A DNA stretch of 64,000 bases from Harmonia axyridis (GCF_914767665.1 NC_059502.1:14074001-14138000); one strand, 5' to 3'; positions 21,423 to 31,929 are shown, counted from the first letter of the stretch. Numbers and translations: made by a program. Notes: a model not told the origin generated them from the letters alone.

Positions 21423-21794
21423 TATACTTCTGTTCAAGTATCTTCGGTTTCGTTTCAGGTATGCTGGTATGCATACTAAAGTTCTTATAGTTATCTCTAC
21501 TGATTCAAATCATAGCGGTTACATTTGAATAGAACCAATATCCCAAGGTGTTATATTCCTTAAAGTTTTCGAAGACCTTAAATTCTGCTTGACTTAAATC
21601 CTATAAATCCTCCATAAAACCTTCAACAGTTTTTGAGAATTTTTATTGAGACATACAACGTCTGCTACTGGATGCAAGTTAACAAGATTTTTATTGCACC
21701 TCCACCCACTCATTTCTACGTATTACTCACAAAAGAAGAAAGGCCTATTAACTCCGGAGAGAGATTTTCATGAATATCTCTACTTTCCTCTCAG

Positions 21795-22003
21795 CATTGA
21801 GACGTCGAGTGGACAATCGTTAAAGATAAATCATTGGAAAGTCATAAATTCAAACTCCACGCAGCCCAAGGATTTCAAACCAGCACGTTTCAGTGTTGGA
21901 GTGAAGAAGATTGACGTTAACGTATCCGTGCTGAAAAAGGACGGAGATCTTTTTTTATCCGATTCAATCTGCGCCATTTGTTTACCTACTAGCCTGTTTC
22001 ATG
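21795..22003 (+). CDS. candidate exon, possibly trypsin-like protease domain
   Basis: A strong acceptor (TCTACTTTCCTCTCAG) precedes 21795 and a donor (G|GTAGGT) follows 22003. The 209 nt are open in one frame that extends over 21646-22047, phase 2 in and phase 1 out. The peptide includes PARFSVGVKK and then SVLKKDGDLFLSDSICAICL. In S1 serine proteases the stretch after the catalytic aspartate usually ends F-S-D-x-I-x-P-[IV]-C-L-P, and FLSDSICAICLP has this look. The aspartate itself would fall in KIDVNVSVL, where the usual D-I-A-L-L is poorly kept. It could be a diverged protease or homologue exon, a relic, or chance. No His or Ser catalytic exon was found nearby. Confidence 0.25.
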
Positions 22004-22047
22004 GTAGGTTGACAGAAAAAGGCTCAAGTCACAACATTTGTAGGTAG

Positions 22048-23072
22048 GTTCTATTGAATTGGAAATAAGCGAATTCCTTAATGCTCTTATGTCCGGTACA
22101 GTTATCTGAAATTTGTGGTGTTCGCGCCACATGGCTCTTTCAGAACACTTCCTGGAATATCTCTATTGACAACACGTCATTGTCTATGAGGAATTTCTTT
22201 GTTTGGCCTGTCTTTGTATCTTTGAGGGCGTACGAAGAATAGAAATTGGCGTCTATAGATTTCTCTAATTAACCTAGATTACCACCCAAAAAGGTCCAAT
22301 GTTTCAATGTATTCATCTCTAATTTTTTAGATAGATGCATTCATTAAACCTTTTTCTTATTATATGTATTTTATTTATGCATTATCTATTATAATATTTC
22401 CTTTTTGCCAACTATGTACTTACATTTTCGCCAACAATCTACTGACATATCTATTGAACATATTTTTAAATGAAAAGGATCCAGAAGAAATAAATAAATA
22501 ATAATAAATTTTTTCACAAAATTTCTTAACTCATATAACCTTCAACCTTCAAATCGACATGCTATAAAAACAGAATTATTATCGCATTTTTAGAACAATA
22601 TTCTTGAGGAAACGAAAGAGCTTTTGAAAATTATATCAATGTATCGTTTGAAAATTATACCAATGTATCATATATTGATAACAAATCACGAAAAAAAAAA
22701 TATTTCGAATTAATTTCATAATTTTGAATGAAATTCAAAAATTAAAAAAATACTGCATTATCTTGACATTGTATTCTCTACGTTTGCCCTTTTTGCATCT
22801 TTTTACGTACAGACATTAGAAACTAAGTACATATTTCTTTGGCAAATATACCAAAAAAATTAGTCAGTTTTCGGAGATTTATACAGAAGGTTAATAGATT
22901 AGAGAAATTTCATCATTTTTTCTTTCGTTTGAAAGCTACATCGCTAAATTTTTCAATAACGCAGCTCTAGAATTCTTCATCGGCGAGTTCAAGTCAACCA
23001 TTCAAGTCCATTCTCTGCTTATAATTCAAAATTAGAGACATTTGGGAAAATTCATATATCGCTGTGAACCTC
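22048..23072. other. no gene supported
   Basis: Very AT-rich from 22300 on, with many A and T runs. No ORF, TIR or repeat partner was seen, apart from a short CCATAAAACCTTCAACAGTT block at 21610 shared with 25262. Confidence 0.35.
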
Positions 23073-23602
23073 AGAGTAATAAAACTTAGATACACGGAGT
23101 ATATGTCATTTTCAGAATTCAAATTTTGTCCCCAACATGAACTATTAAATTTGACATGAAGCGCGCGTAAATGAAAACATATCAGTCATACGATATTTCG
23201 CTCAATTCGCGAGTTTCTCCGCAAAGAAAGCATTTCTTATGTTCCAAAGAGAATCAACGTTTCTTATTAACTCAAAATATATTGAAATAAAGACCTTAAT
23301 ATATCAGAAATGCAGAAAACAAACTTAAAGCGCGCCAAACGACGTGGATTTCAGCAGGTAGATACAGAAAATAATAAATATTCTACTTATTATAAATTCG
23401 ACAATTATAAAAAATTTCGGATTCCAAATATTCAAATTTTAATGGGAATTACTCAACTAAATATATTTAATTCAATATAATATACATTCATAACTAGTAA
23501 CATTGTGGATTAAAAAATATATCACAATCCGACAACGTAATTTAACCATGTTGGGGACGTGTAAAAATTGCGTATATTCTCTCTATCTATGTTTATTACT
23601 CT
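23073..23602. mobile_element. AGAGTAATAAA-TIR element, copy 1 (530 bp)
   Basis: Ends are AGAGTAATAAAACTTAGATA and, inverted, AGAGTAATAAACATAGATAG, an imperfect TIR of about 40 bp. The interior matches the copy at 62044-62879 over long stretches (TTTTGTCCCCAA, ATTTGACATGA, GCGCGC, CGATATTTCGCTCAATTCGC, CGCGCCAAACGACGTG, TTTCAGCAGGTAGATACAG). No coding capacity here. The other copy is about 300 bp longer. Confidence 0.8.
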
Positions 23603-24287
23603 ATGCTGTGAACTTATGAATACTTTTTATTTTTTTTTTCATAATATTATACATGTTGTTTGAAAAAAATTTGCCCTCTTCAGATAAGATTATCCTATTT
23701 CCCTGAAGAACCTTCAGAAAATCCACCAAACTGTACTAACTCGTTTGAGATGAGTAGGCTCGAATGAATCTCTCATAAGATTATTCATGGAGACATTCGA
23801 GGAAAATTGTTAAACGATACATGCCTCGTGTGTCTCGATATCCATTAAATCGAAAACAGGAAAACAGTGATGGCATAGTAAATGAGGAGCCAACGCAGGC
23901 CGAGAAAATATAAGGATTTTTAATATTGTTGTCACGGTATTACCTTGATATTATGCGAAAGGATTGGATTATTTGTTTGGAGTTTTTCACATCTGAATAC
24001 TGCATACAAATGACGGACTAGATTGCAACCAGTTACGGAGAACTTGTCATCTCGCAACGGGTTATATGGTTATTCAAGAAGACAACTTCTTCACTTCATG
24101 AATACCCGTATCTTGGAAATAATCATTTTTATACATTATACAACAGACGAGTCAAAAGCAAATTATGTTCAGTTAACATATTCGCTATTAATTTGCCGGA
24201 TATAATGAAGGTGATGTGATTGTTTAATTGAAAAACCATTCAAACGAAAGGTTTCTATAATACTTTCAGCTGAAAGGAAAAAATTGC
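23603..24287. other. no gene supported
   Basis: No convincing ORF. The last 60 bp (ending at 24295) reappear inverted at 25856-25925, as the flank of a hAT copy. Confidence 0.4.
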
Positions 24288-24295
24288 GTCGTTAC

Positions 24296-25154
24296 TAGAT
24301 TTCACGGCTTGGCTTGATTTTCAAGCTACTTGGATTGAGCTTGACTTGATTTTAAGTCAAGCTCAAGTTAAGTAATAGTTTTTCAATGTCAAGTCAAGTA
24401 ATTATTCATCAAGTACTTGAATCATATCAAACTAGTTGATTTTTAGCAGATTCATTGTGTAGTGCCACATCAATAAAAAATGTTGAAATGAGAAAGAACC
24501 TTGCAAAAAACACTTTTATTCATTGAACTTATCGTATGAAAGAACCGAAAAAATCAAGTTTTTTGAAATAGAACCATAAATTAAATCACTATAAATGATA
24601 AAAAATAATTAAAAACTAAAGTTTCTTAATATTGAGAAACCTCCAGGCTTTGTTTCATTTCATAATTTTTCATCCAGGATCTAAGACACATGAGTCATCT
24701 TATAGATTTGTCGCCTAAACTATTGCGGGGTTTTGTAACTGTAAAAGCAGCTCTGGAAAATTGTCTTTCAACAGGAGCTGAAGATGTTGGCGTTGATAAA
24801 AAAATCCTTGGCTATTTTGGCCAAGTTTTGAAAGATATTTCTGGAACTGTCAAAACCTACCAATAGATTCCATAGAAGTGTGAGAAAACTATTAATAAAG
24901 TCACACTGGCGAATGCTTCACTCTCTCGGCGCTCAAGGAATCCCATTGTTTAGTCAAAACGCTCACGAGATTGCAGAAATATATGCCGTGCGTTGCGTGC
25001 ATAACAAACTCAAGTAATGTCAAATAGCTTGATATCAAGTCAAGCAATAATTATCTAAAATCAAGTCAAGTCAAGTATATAATTTTTCACGAGATTGATT
25101 CTCAAGTCAAGTAGTTAGTTAAAATGTCAAGCTTTTTGGCTTGATGAATCCCTA
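24296..25154 (-). mobile_element. hAT-type non-autonomous element (copy 2) with 8-bp TSD
   Basis: The element starts TAGATTTCACGGCTTGGCTT and ends TTGGCTTGATGAATCCCTA. The flanking octamers are GTCGTTAC (24288-24295) and CTCGTTAC (25155-25162), 7 of 8 identical, the target-duplication length of hAT transposons. Subterminal arrays of TCAAG/CTTGA fill the first and last 150 bp. The centre, on the minus strand, recalls the hAT C-terminal dimerisation region (a SSAPVERQFSRAAL-like segment around 24760-24790), with stops. The copy at 9829-10639 is about 80% the same over its length by eye. Confidence 0.8.
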
Positions 25155-25162
25155 CTCGTTAC

Positions 25163-25576
25163 TAAAGTCACTTACTTATTACAACCACTGCGGTTGTACT
25201 TCAATAGAATTACAATATATCTCTGAAAGTTTTAAGTGTCTGTCCTAAATCATACAAATGCCCATAAAACCTTCAACAGTTTTGGAGAATTTTTATTGAG
25301 ATATACTACCTCTGCTACTATAATGAATGAGAGTGAACAAAATCCTTTTTGCACGACCCATATAATTATAATAAGCTATTTTACTCCCTCAAAAGAGAGA
25401 GTAAAGTGAGTCTTTTACAACCTCAGGTAAAAAAAAGCATGGTCCAACTCAATTCGAAATATTTTATCATATATATTTAATATTATCATGTTATTATTGT
25501 AACCTACACTAATTATTAAACCAAGATGTTAGTGAATTAATTGTATTGTTTGGTATATTGATAATCCCAGTGATAA
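25163..25576. other. spacer between hAT copies
   Basis: Includes the CATAAAACCTTCAACAGTTT block shared with 21611-21668. No gene seen. Confidence 0.4.
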
Positions 25577-25925
25577 TCACTGTTCTCGCCGGAAATTTTT
25601 TCCTTTTCCGAATGTTTCACAAAAAATTAAACTATCTGCATCAGTGCTAGATTTTCTATGAAATCTATTGGTAAATTTTGGTAGTTTCAGAAATATCTTT
25701 CCAAACTTTTTATTTTTTATCAACGCCAGCGTCTTCAGCTCCTGTTGAAAGACAATTTTCCAGAGCTTTACTTGAGCTTCACTTGAAATCAAGTCCAGCT
25801 CAAGCCAAGTAGCTTGAAAATCAAGCCAAGCCGTGAATCCCTAGTAACGACGCAATTTTTTTCTTCAGCTGAATATATTATTGAAACCTTTCGTTTGAAT
25901 GATGTGACACTACACAATAAAACCG
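25577..25925 (+). repeat. inverted partial copy of the hAT element and its flank
   Basis: Read on the minus strand, this starts with the same host sequence that flanks the 24-kb hAT copy on its left (CGAAAGGTTTC, AAAATTGCGTCGTTAC). It passes into TAGGGATTCACGGCTTGGCT and then into the transposase remnant GACGCTGGCGTTGATAAAAA, with an internal deletion. Because flanking host sequence was copied too, this arose by local inverted duplication, not by transposition. The 71-codon ORF at 25577-25792 belongs to the transposase remnant. Confidence 0.75.
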
Positions 25926-26075
25926 CTTGAAATCATGTAGCTTGATAGAATTCAAGTACTTGATAAATAAATATTTGACTTGACTTGAGATTGAAGAACT
26001 ACTACTACATCTTGAAGTCAAGTCAAGCGCAAGCCAAGTATCTTGAAAATCAAACCAAGCCGTGAATTCCTACTG
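25926..26075 (-). mobile_element. short hAT-end derivative
   Basis: A compact copy made of the TCAAG-rich subterminal sequences of the same hAT family. It ends AAGCCGTGAATTCCTA at about 26070. The ACACTACACAATAAAACCGC at its left edge resembles GTGTAGTGCCACATC in the 24-kb copy. Confidence 0.55.
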
Positions 26076-26114
26076 ACAATCTACTGCCAGGCATAGTTGC
26101 AAAGAAAAACTCTA

Positions 26115-26251
26115 AGGGCCAGTTGCACCATTTGCCTGAACATTGATAAAAAATTTAAACGTTGATTACTCTATGATTTCGCAAGAGAAATCAGAAATTA
26201 ATCAATGTTTAAATTTTAATCAATGTTTAGGCAAATGGTGCAACTGGCCCT
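26115..26251. mobile_element. MITE with AGGGCCAGTTGCACC ends, 137 bp
   Basis: AGGGCCAGTTGCACCATTTG at the left is matched by its exact reverse complement at the right (CAAATGGTGCAACTGGCCCT). Pairing continues inward with GCC(T)-AACATTGAT. TA flanks each end. Non-coding, able to fold almost end to end. Confidence 0.9.
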
Positions 26252-26967
26252 ATAAAACACTTGAACGCGCTAAATCTATATGAACCAATTTTAAAACTTG
26301 TGGTATGTTAAATCAGAGGAACTTGTTTTTGTACACATTTCTTTTATTATGTCTAGCACGTACAAAATATCATACATGATAAATATTCGTTTCACAATTT
26401 ACGAGGGTGGTCCAAAACTTTTGGCAATTTGTGTTTAATCTCAACATAATCACATTACTTTTGGTCACTTAAACGACAAGTAGGTACCTTATTTATTGCC
26501 TTACCGTACGATCCATCAACTGGATGGGTCAATAAGTAAACCAAACCGCCAATAATGACTTCAAAACTTTCGCAGCTCAACTCAGCGTGAATTTCTGCGA
26601 AGTTCAGAGAGTTTTCGAAGACGCGGAGTTCTCCATAAAAAAGCAATAGAGTGCCCTCACTTCGGAGGTCCGATCCTATTCACTCTGGTCCCATAAATAC
26701 TCATAAATCTGCCATTATTATATACTGCAACGTGGGGCGAGGGCCTAAACTTTCTTAACTTACGTTGGCCTCAAAGTTTACAAACAATTGATATAGATGT
26801 TGAGGAACGCTGGTGGCCTCGATATATTCTAATATTCAGCCATTTGTCACGGTTGTGCCGGAAATGGAGCTATACATTGATGGTTTTGTTGGCGTTCGTG
26901 CATATCCTAGGTTGTGGCTGAAATCGATACCGTATGTTGTGATTCCATATTGCTTGAAGGTATAAAT
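26252..26967. other. no gene supported
   Basis: A 63-codon minus-strand ORF (26455-26646) has no recognised motif. The segment at 26640-26940 is GC-richer than its surroundings, without other features. Confidence 0.35.
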
Positions 26968-27041
26968 GATATTTTTCCATTTAAAACAGAAAGGTTGATC
27001 GGGTATGTAGTCAACTAAAACAATTTTAGCTCTTTATTGTT

Positions 27042-27085
27042 TCAGCCAAGCTTTCGGATAATATCTTATCCTTCTTCAGGGCTAC
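27042..27085 (-). ncRNA. hammerhead-like ribozyme motif, left arm
   Basis: On the minus strand the order is GTAGCC (stem I), CTGAAGA (core), one extra A, GGATAA-GATA-TTATCC (stem II with tetraloop), GAAA (core), GCTT, then GGCTGA (stem I, last pair lost). Stem III would be the self-complementary AGCU, too short for a stable monomer but typical of dimer-acting hammerheads in Penelope-like elements. The cleavage-site base before GGC would be U, which is allowed. Confidence 0.5.
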
Positions 27086-27630
27086 TGAAAATTACAAAAT
27101 GTTGTAAAAAACACACAGAAATCAATACAATAGAACTTACATCAATGTGAGTCTTAAATGTTAAAAATATTATAATGTCCATATACAATATTTAATATGT
27201 ATCTTAGGAAATATCTATATTTTGCTGAATCTCAATAGTAGAAATACATAATAAGTCAAAACTTAAAAGACATATGAATGAATAATGTCGAAGGTTAAGT
27301 ACATAGAAAAACACAAAGACAAGAGACACAGAAAGGAATGACACTAGAGGATGAGTGACGTCACAAAATGAGGAAGTATAAGGCGTTTTATAGTGAGGGA
27401 ATCATCTAATTTTTTCTGTTTTTAACCTTCGACATTATTCATTCATATGTCTTTTAAGTTTTGACTTATTGTGTATTTCTACTATTAAGATTCAGTAAAA
27501 TATAGATATTTCCTTACATATTACATATTGTATATGGACATTGTAATATTTTTAACATTTAAGACTCACATTGATGTAAGTTCTAGTGTATTGATTTCTG
27601 TGTGTTTTTTATAACATTTTGTAATTTTCA

Positions 27631-27674
27631 GTAGCCCTGAAGAAGGATAAGATATTATCCGAAAGCTTGGCTGC
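27631..27674 (+). ncRNA. hammerhead-like ribozyme motif, right arm
   Basis: Stem I is GTAGCC (27631-27636) with GGCTGC (27669-27674), six pairs including one G-U. The core CTGAAGA occupies 27637-27643, followed by an unpaired A at 27644. Stem II is GGATAA with TTATCC around a GATA loop (27645-27660). GAAA lies at 27661-27664. AGCT (27664-27667) is palindromic and U27668 would be the cleaved nucleotide. The extra A between core and stem II departs from the standard hammerhead, so activity is uncertain. Confidence 0.5.
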
Positions 27675-27885
27675 AACAATAAAGAGCTAAAATTGTTTTA
27701 GTTGACTACATACCCGATCAACCTTTCTGTTTTAAATCAAAAATTGTTAATCGAGATTTACAAGTAGTTGATATTTTTCCATTCATACCTTCATGTAGTA
27801 ATAAACTGAAAACTACATTGTGGAATGATTTCAGCTACAATTTTGTATTTTTTTTGTGCATTGTTGAAGAAAACCTCGATTTATA

Positions 27886-28108
27886 ACTGTGTGGAGTAGT
27901 CTGTGACTGCCGGAAAACACAGAAAAAACATTTCTAGAATTGTACCTAATGAATTATTAGTAATTGAAAATTGTATTGTTTCATAGTGTTCACAACAATT
28001 CCAACGAAAAATTAATTATAATTCATGAAATGTATAATTTAGTTATCCAAATATCGAATTTTAGTTTTTTTCTGTGTTTTCCGGAAGTCACAGACTACTC
28101 CACACAGT
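27886..28108. mobile_element. MITE with ~40-bp TIRs, 223 bp
   Basis: ACTGTGTGGAGTAGTCTGTG at the left pairs with CACAGACTACTCCACACAGT at the right. Pairing continues through ACT(G)CCGGAAAACACAGAAAAAA with one or two differences. It sits at the edge of the larger repeat 28110-28740, whose other copy near 8130 has a similar GTCTGCGACTTCTGGAAAAC, so the two families are related or this one is nested. Confidence 0.85.
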
Positions 28109-28740
28109 GAGGAATTGCGGCTTTTCCTCATTTAAGGTTCCTTCTCGATAACTCTTAAAGTATTTATTTCAGGTAAAGGGTTTGCTCAAGTAACCCCCAC
28201 TATTTTTGTACATAGAATCGACTGAAATAATAAAAAATATAGGTTCTAATTTGAGAATCTTGAGAGTTTTGATGAATTTGAGTTGTCCAAGTTCATGATC
28301 TTCTTATAAACAACCTGTACATCTTTGGTCCAAACCGCAAACAGTCTTATAATACTACGTATTTGCAGAATCGAAAAAGAAAAAAATTTTTTCGAAAAAA
28401 GCTTTTTCTGCCAAAATATTCAAAAGAATGAGAGTCCTCATCGCCATAACTTTTTTCATAATAATCCCATTATTTCATCATGAATCATTGAGTGTTTACC
28501 CAAGGTATGGCATATTGACGAAATTGTCGTCGAAAAAGCTATCTAATGGTGCAATAATATACCGGGTGTATCATTTAAACTGAGGTTGTAGTAGTCTGTT
28601 TACGGTATAAACGGAAATTGTAGAGATCTAAAAATATTTCAGGGAGAAATATCATTGTTTTAAACCCCAATATGCATATTTTCAGCTCAAAATTATGATT
28701 GGTTTTCCATAAACGTCTAATAGGCCATCCCGGTTAATCA
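28109..28740 (-). repeat. dispersed repeat, inverted partner of 7662-8170
   Basis: Reverse complement of the 7.7-kb repeat, ending at AATCACCCTGT (28730-28740). About 100 bp near 28480-28700 differ between copies. No coding capacity. The flank AATAAACGTCTAATAGG-type sequence does not match the other copy. Confidence 0.6.
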
Positions 28741-29369
28741 CCCTGTATATAATCCAAATTCAATAATACAATTCAACTTCCCAATTCAATACAATAAGTA
28801 ATATTGATTTGTACTTAAAAATATGAATGAAAAATATTTTCACACAACTGATTTCGATATTTTCAATTCCAGATCAATATTAAATCATCATTTTTATTTT
28901 TATATCAACGAAACAAAATTTATCGATTATGCGAATATTTATCAGTTCTGGAAATATATTTGTTTCCATGAATCGATTGATTTACGGCCAATTTATTGAA
29001 TGAAAGTGATTAAATCTCAATATTTTTGACGAACGTTGGTAATTATTCCGATTAGTAAAGGTCAGAGATTATCCGTTGAACAAAACAAGAGTGCAATATT
29101 ATATTTTTGTTGTGAACTGAGTCATGCATTAAGAAAGATATTATTAGGTTATTTTAGGAATAATTGATCATGTTTACGGATATGAAGAGAATAACTGTTT
29201 GGTTGAAGGTCATTTTTGTAAAAAAGGTTATTGAAATTTAAAGGTATTTGAATTATACCTAATTAGATAATTTTGTTCCTACAACTTCACAAATATTTAT
29301 TTTCCTACAACTGCTATGAAAAGTAGCGTATTCTGCATAGTTTACTCAATTGCAAAACTATGTATTGCG
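28741..29369. other. no gene supported
   Basis: AT-rich, no ORF of note and no repeat partner seen. Confidence 0.4.
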
Positions 29370-29679
29370 CATACTGTGGGAAATATTATTCCCCACGGCA
29401 CTTTGCCCACACCTCCCTTGGTAGACCAATGAAATTGGGTTTTTGAGTCGTTTCTATGGAAACGCAATAAATTAGCACATACTGTCAACGAAGATCATTT
29501 TGATTTGAATCAAGTCCATTACTTGAATTATTGAAATTTGTGCAGTTGTAGGAAAAGTATAGTAATAATAATAATAATAAAATGGTTTATTCTGTAAGCT
29601 ACAGGGTATAAACATATAGTCACAGAGGCGTGAGCCTGTACGGGACTTCTAAATAAACAAAATAAAATGCAGTAGCCAG

Positions 29680-29762
29680 TAGTGTGCAACATGTTCCTTT
29701 TCTCGCTTTTTCCACACTCGCGAGAAAAGTTGGACTTTCCCCACTTGTTGCACAATATACTA
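29680..29762. repeat. long hairpin, family K (shortened loop)
   Basis: AGTGTGCAACATGT ... CCTTTTCTCG pairs with CGAGAAAAGTTGG ... CCACTTGTTGCACAATAT. The loop contains CACTCGCGAG. Compared with 40162-40295 the central part has been lost. Confidence 0.7.
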
Positions 29763-30157
29763 TTATTTATTTGACAGTATCTGTTCATTTCTTGCGTTTC
29801 TATAGAAACAACTTTCAAAAACCCAATTTCGTTGGTCTACCAAGCTATGTGTGGCAAAGTGCCTTGTGGAATAATATTTCTCTAATTCTGTGGTTATTCC
29901 GTTCATTCTTCCACATCTTGTAGAACAAAATCGTGCGAGAATATATCAGAAACGCACAGTTTTCATGGTTATATTTTATTAGTCTATGTTGGTACTCCGA
30001 ACTTTCCGCCACGGCTTTATCTGTCAATTCATCAATTTGCCTTAAAGAAATCAGTTCTGCCAACCAACATTTTTCAATGCAAAAATCACTAAAATATATT
30101 CATGGAAATATTTCATTAATTTCAATGAAAATGCAATGAATTAGAGAAAATAATGTA

Positions 30158-30277
30158 TAATACTCGTACAGAAGGCCCATTCTACCACTCGTTCATTCCA
30201 AAACTCGCCACTTCGTGGCTCGTTTTTGAATTTTGAACTCGTGGAAGAATATCAATGCCTTCTGCACTTGTATTATA
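30158..30277. repeat. long hairpin, CAGAAGGC family
   Basis: TAATACTCGTACAGAAGGC pairs with GCCTTCTGCACTTGTATTA. Inward come CATTCTACCACTCGTTC with GAACTCGTGGAAGAATA, and AAAACTCGCCA with TGGCTCGTTTT around the loop CTTC. The predicted stem is about 50 bp. The core resembles the family L hairpin core (AAAACGAGCGACG). Confidence 0.75.
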
Positions 30278-30367
30278 AATAACTATTCTCACAGTATGAG
30301 CAATACATATTTTCGAAATTGAGTAAGCTATGAAGAATTCGCTACTTTCCATAGCAATTGTAGGAAA

Positions 30368-30480
30368 AGTATAGTGTGCAACATGTGGGGAAAGTCCTTT
30401 TCTCACTCGTGTGTCTGTGTCACAAACTTCCACACTCGTGAGAAAAGTTGGACTTTTCCCACTTGTTGCACAATATACTA
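30368..30480. repeat. long hairpin, family K
   Basis: AGTATAGTGTGCAACATGTG pairs with CACTTGTTGCACAATATACT; AAAGTCCTTTTCTCACTCGTG pairs with CACTCGTGAGAAAAGTTGGACTTTT. The loop is CTGTGTC-like. Flank TTGTAGGAAAAGTATAG is shared with the other K copies. Confidence 0.75.
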
Positions 30481-30599
30481 TTCCTGTTTAAATTCTATAT
30501 GATGGATTGTACGTATAACTATACACATATTTCAAATATGTGTATACCTATACTTTTCAGATTTATATCATTCCCCACCTGTAAATATAGTGGTTCCTT

Positions 30600-31187
30600 G
30601 CCTAGCATTTCAAATGAAAAACTTTGAAAACTGCAAAAATAAATGGAGTATGTGGAAACCTGCTACATTGAATCCAAGAAACATCCTACTTTGTGAAGGT
30701 ATTCTATTAATAAATGGATTTGATGACTATATTTCTGTATGGTACTCCATAAGAAACTTCTGTCAAATTCTGTAACTTGAGAAATAAGAAAAAATAAAAA
30801 CCACCTATACGGAGAAGCGAAAATGAATCTTGTTAGCGACCACAATAAAAACCTCAGTATATCCCATCAAATCTATCTTGAAGATAATCCGACACCTGAA
30901 TAAGCTTTTCAGGTCAGGTTATGTGTTCGTTGCCTTTGTTCGAATAGAAAAACTTTCAAGATGCGTATGCTGAAAGTGTTTCGTATCACTTAAGTAACTG
31001 TTATTTTGAAATTGTTATAATGAATTTCAACTGAAGTTATCGTTGAGGAGTTTAGAAAAATGTGAAAAGAAACTTTCGTCCAGTACTACACTTTTTGGTT
31101 TCTTGTAGTTTCGAGAATGGAAATTTAAAACAATTCTGTTTTAGTCTATTAAAACCCAAATTATAATAAAGATCCAGTCAGTACGCT
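30600..31187. other. no gene supported
   Basis: Two 60-codon ORFs overlap on opposite strands (30590-30775 and 30663-30845). Neither has a recognised motif and no repeat partner was found. Confidence 0.35.
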
Positions 31188-31843
31188 GACACAAATCTTG
31201 ATCAAGTAATGCCTCTAATTCTGCATCTTCGAAAACCTTCTCTCTAAGATGACGTTTTTTGTTTCTTTTTTTATGCAGAATATAATAATGTGTATTAAAT
31301 TCTTATCCTTTTGGAATTGGTTAAAGTGTATTTAGTTTCTGTAGAATGAAGTTTATTTTAGTCACGTACAGAAAATTGTATATGTAATTATCTCTGTCAA
31401 TTGCTTATGTTTATTTCAATGAGAACGAATAAACATATCTATCTATCAATCTTCCACCTGATCTTCGATGTCTAAATCACCGTTCTTGAAGCGTTGAAAC
31501 CACTCTCGGCACGTTCTTTCACTCATAGTCACAACATAGGTATTTGAGAGCCTCAGCCGCAGATATCTTCATATTAAAGCAGAAACTTGAAACCTCCCGC
31601 AAATGTCGAGAATTTGGCTTGCAAGCTAACATGTTTAATCGAGAATAACTTTATGATGCAGACACAAATCGACTAATATTTCGATGACGTTATGTTTACA
31701 TATACTTAAGCTCATTGTATGACATCTAAAATCTATTTAATTCGACTACCACTTACCACTACAGATATTTATCGCAAAACGGCGGAAGCAAAATTGTACC
31801 TTATAGTTATCACAAAAAAGCAGGACTAAAGAAACACTCTGTA
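31188..31843 (-). mobile_element. Mos1-like mariner, 5' fragment, interrupted
   Basis: Minus-strand sequence from 31843 begins with a TIR (GGTACAATTTTGCTTCCGCC), then 5' leader and the N-terminal transposase region (ISAAEALKYL-like, TCREWFQRFKNGDLDIEDQ-like) down to about 31450. The match resumes at 31188-31242 (LEALLDQDLCQ-like). Between them lies a 207-bp insert (31243-31449). The rest of the element is missing beyond 31188. Closest relatives in the window are 51221-52421 and 55245-56326. Confidence 0.75.
31243..31449 (+). mobile_element. retroposon-like insert inside mariner fragment
   Basis: The insert splits mariner homology at CTTCTCTCT | TCTTCCACC. It ends with AATAAACATATCTATCTATC, a short simple-repeat tail as seen on 5'-truncated non-LTR elements or SINEs. 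No internal promoter boxes were identified. A short duplication (TCT) may flank it. Confidence 0.45.
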
Positions 31844-31929
31844 TCTCGAAAACAAAGCGTTTGTGAGCCTTCAATTTAGTAACACCCTATATACCGATAT
31901 ACAGTTAAGCGGTTTCCAAGGGCGCATGA

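Larger units (their letters stand above)
26982..27769 (+). mobile_element. fold-back, Penelope-like element with 14-bp TSD
   Basis: Two arms of about 316 bp (26982-27298 and 27422-27737) are inverted copies of each other with few differences, separated by a 123-bp spacer. A 32-bp tail follows the right arm. The exact 14-mer GATATTTTTCCATT flanks the whole (26968-26981 and 27770-27783), fixing both ends as an insertion. Each arm holds a hammerhead-like motif (separate entries). Inverted long terminal repeats with hammerhead ribozymes and variable target duplications are established for Penelope-like retroelements. No reverse transcriptase or GIY-YIG endonuclease is left, so this is a non-autonomous or truncated copy, and the class call is inference. 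Confidence 0.6.
29370..30277. repeat. hairpin-bearing repeat family K, copy 1 (rearranged)
   Basis: Block 29380-29565 (minus sense) and block 29790-30160 (plus sense) overlap in content: GTTTCTATGGAAACGCAATAAAT versus its complement, CCAATTTCATTGGTCTACCA, GGAATAATATTTCTC. They enclose a long hairpin (29680-29762), making a fold-back arrangement. The same sequence runs uninterrupted at 40162-40775. A (TAA)n tract of about 17 nt lies at 29563-29580. The minus-strand ORF 29845-30063 (MAELISLRQIDELTDKAVAE) is kept in the 40-kb copy. A second kind of hairpin closes the block at 30158-30277. Confidence 0.7.

Noticed and set aside
21646..22047. Whole 133-codon ORF as a single-exon gene
   Set aside because: The first 50 codons include sequence shared with a repeat at 25.26 kb; only the splice-bounded part was kept as a candidate exon.
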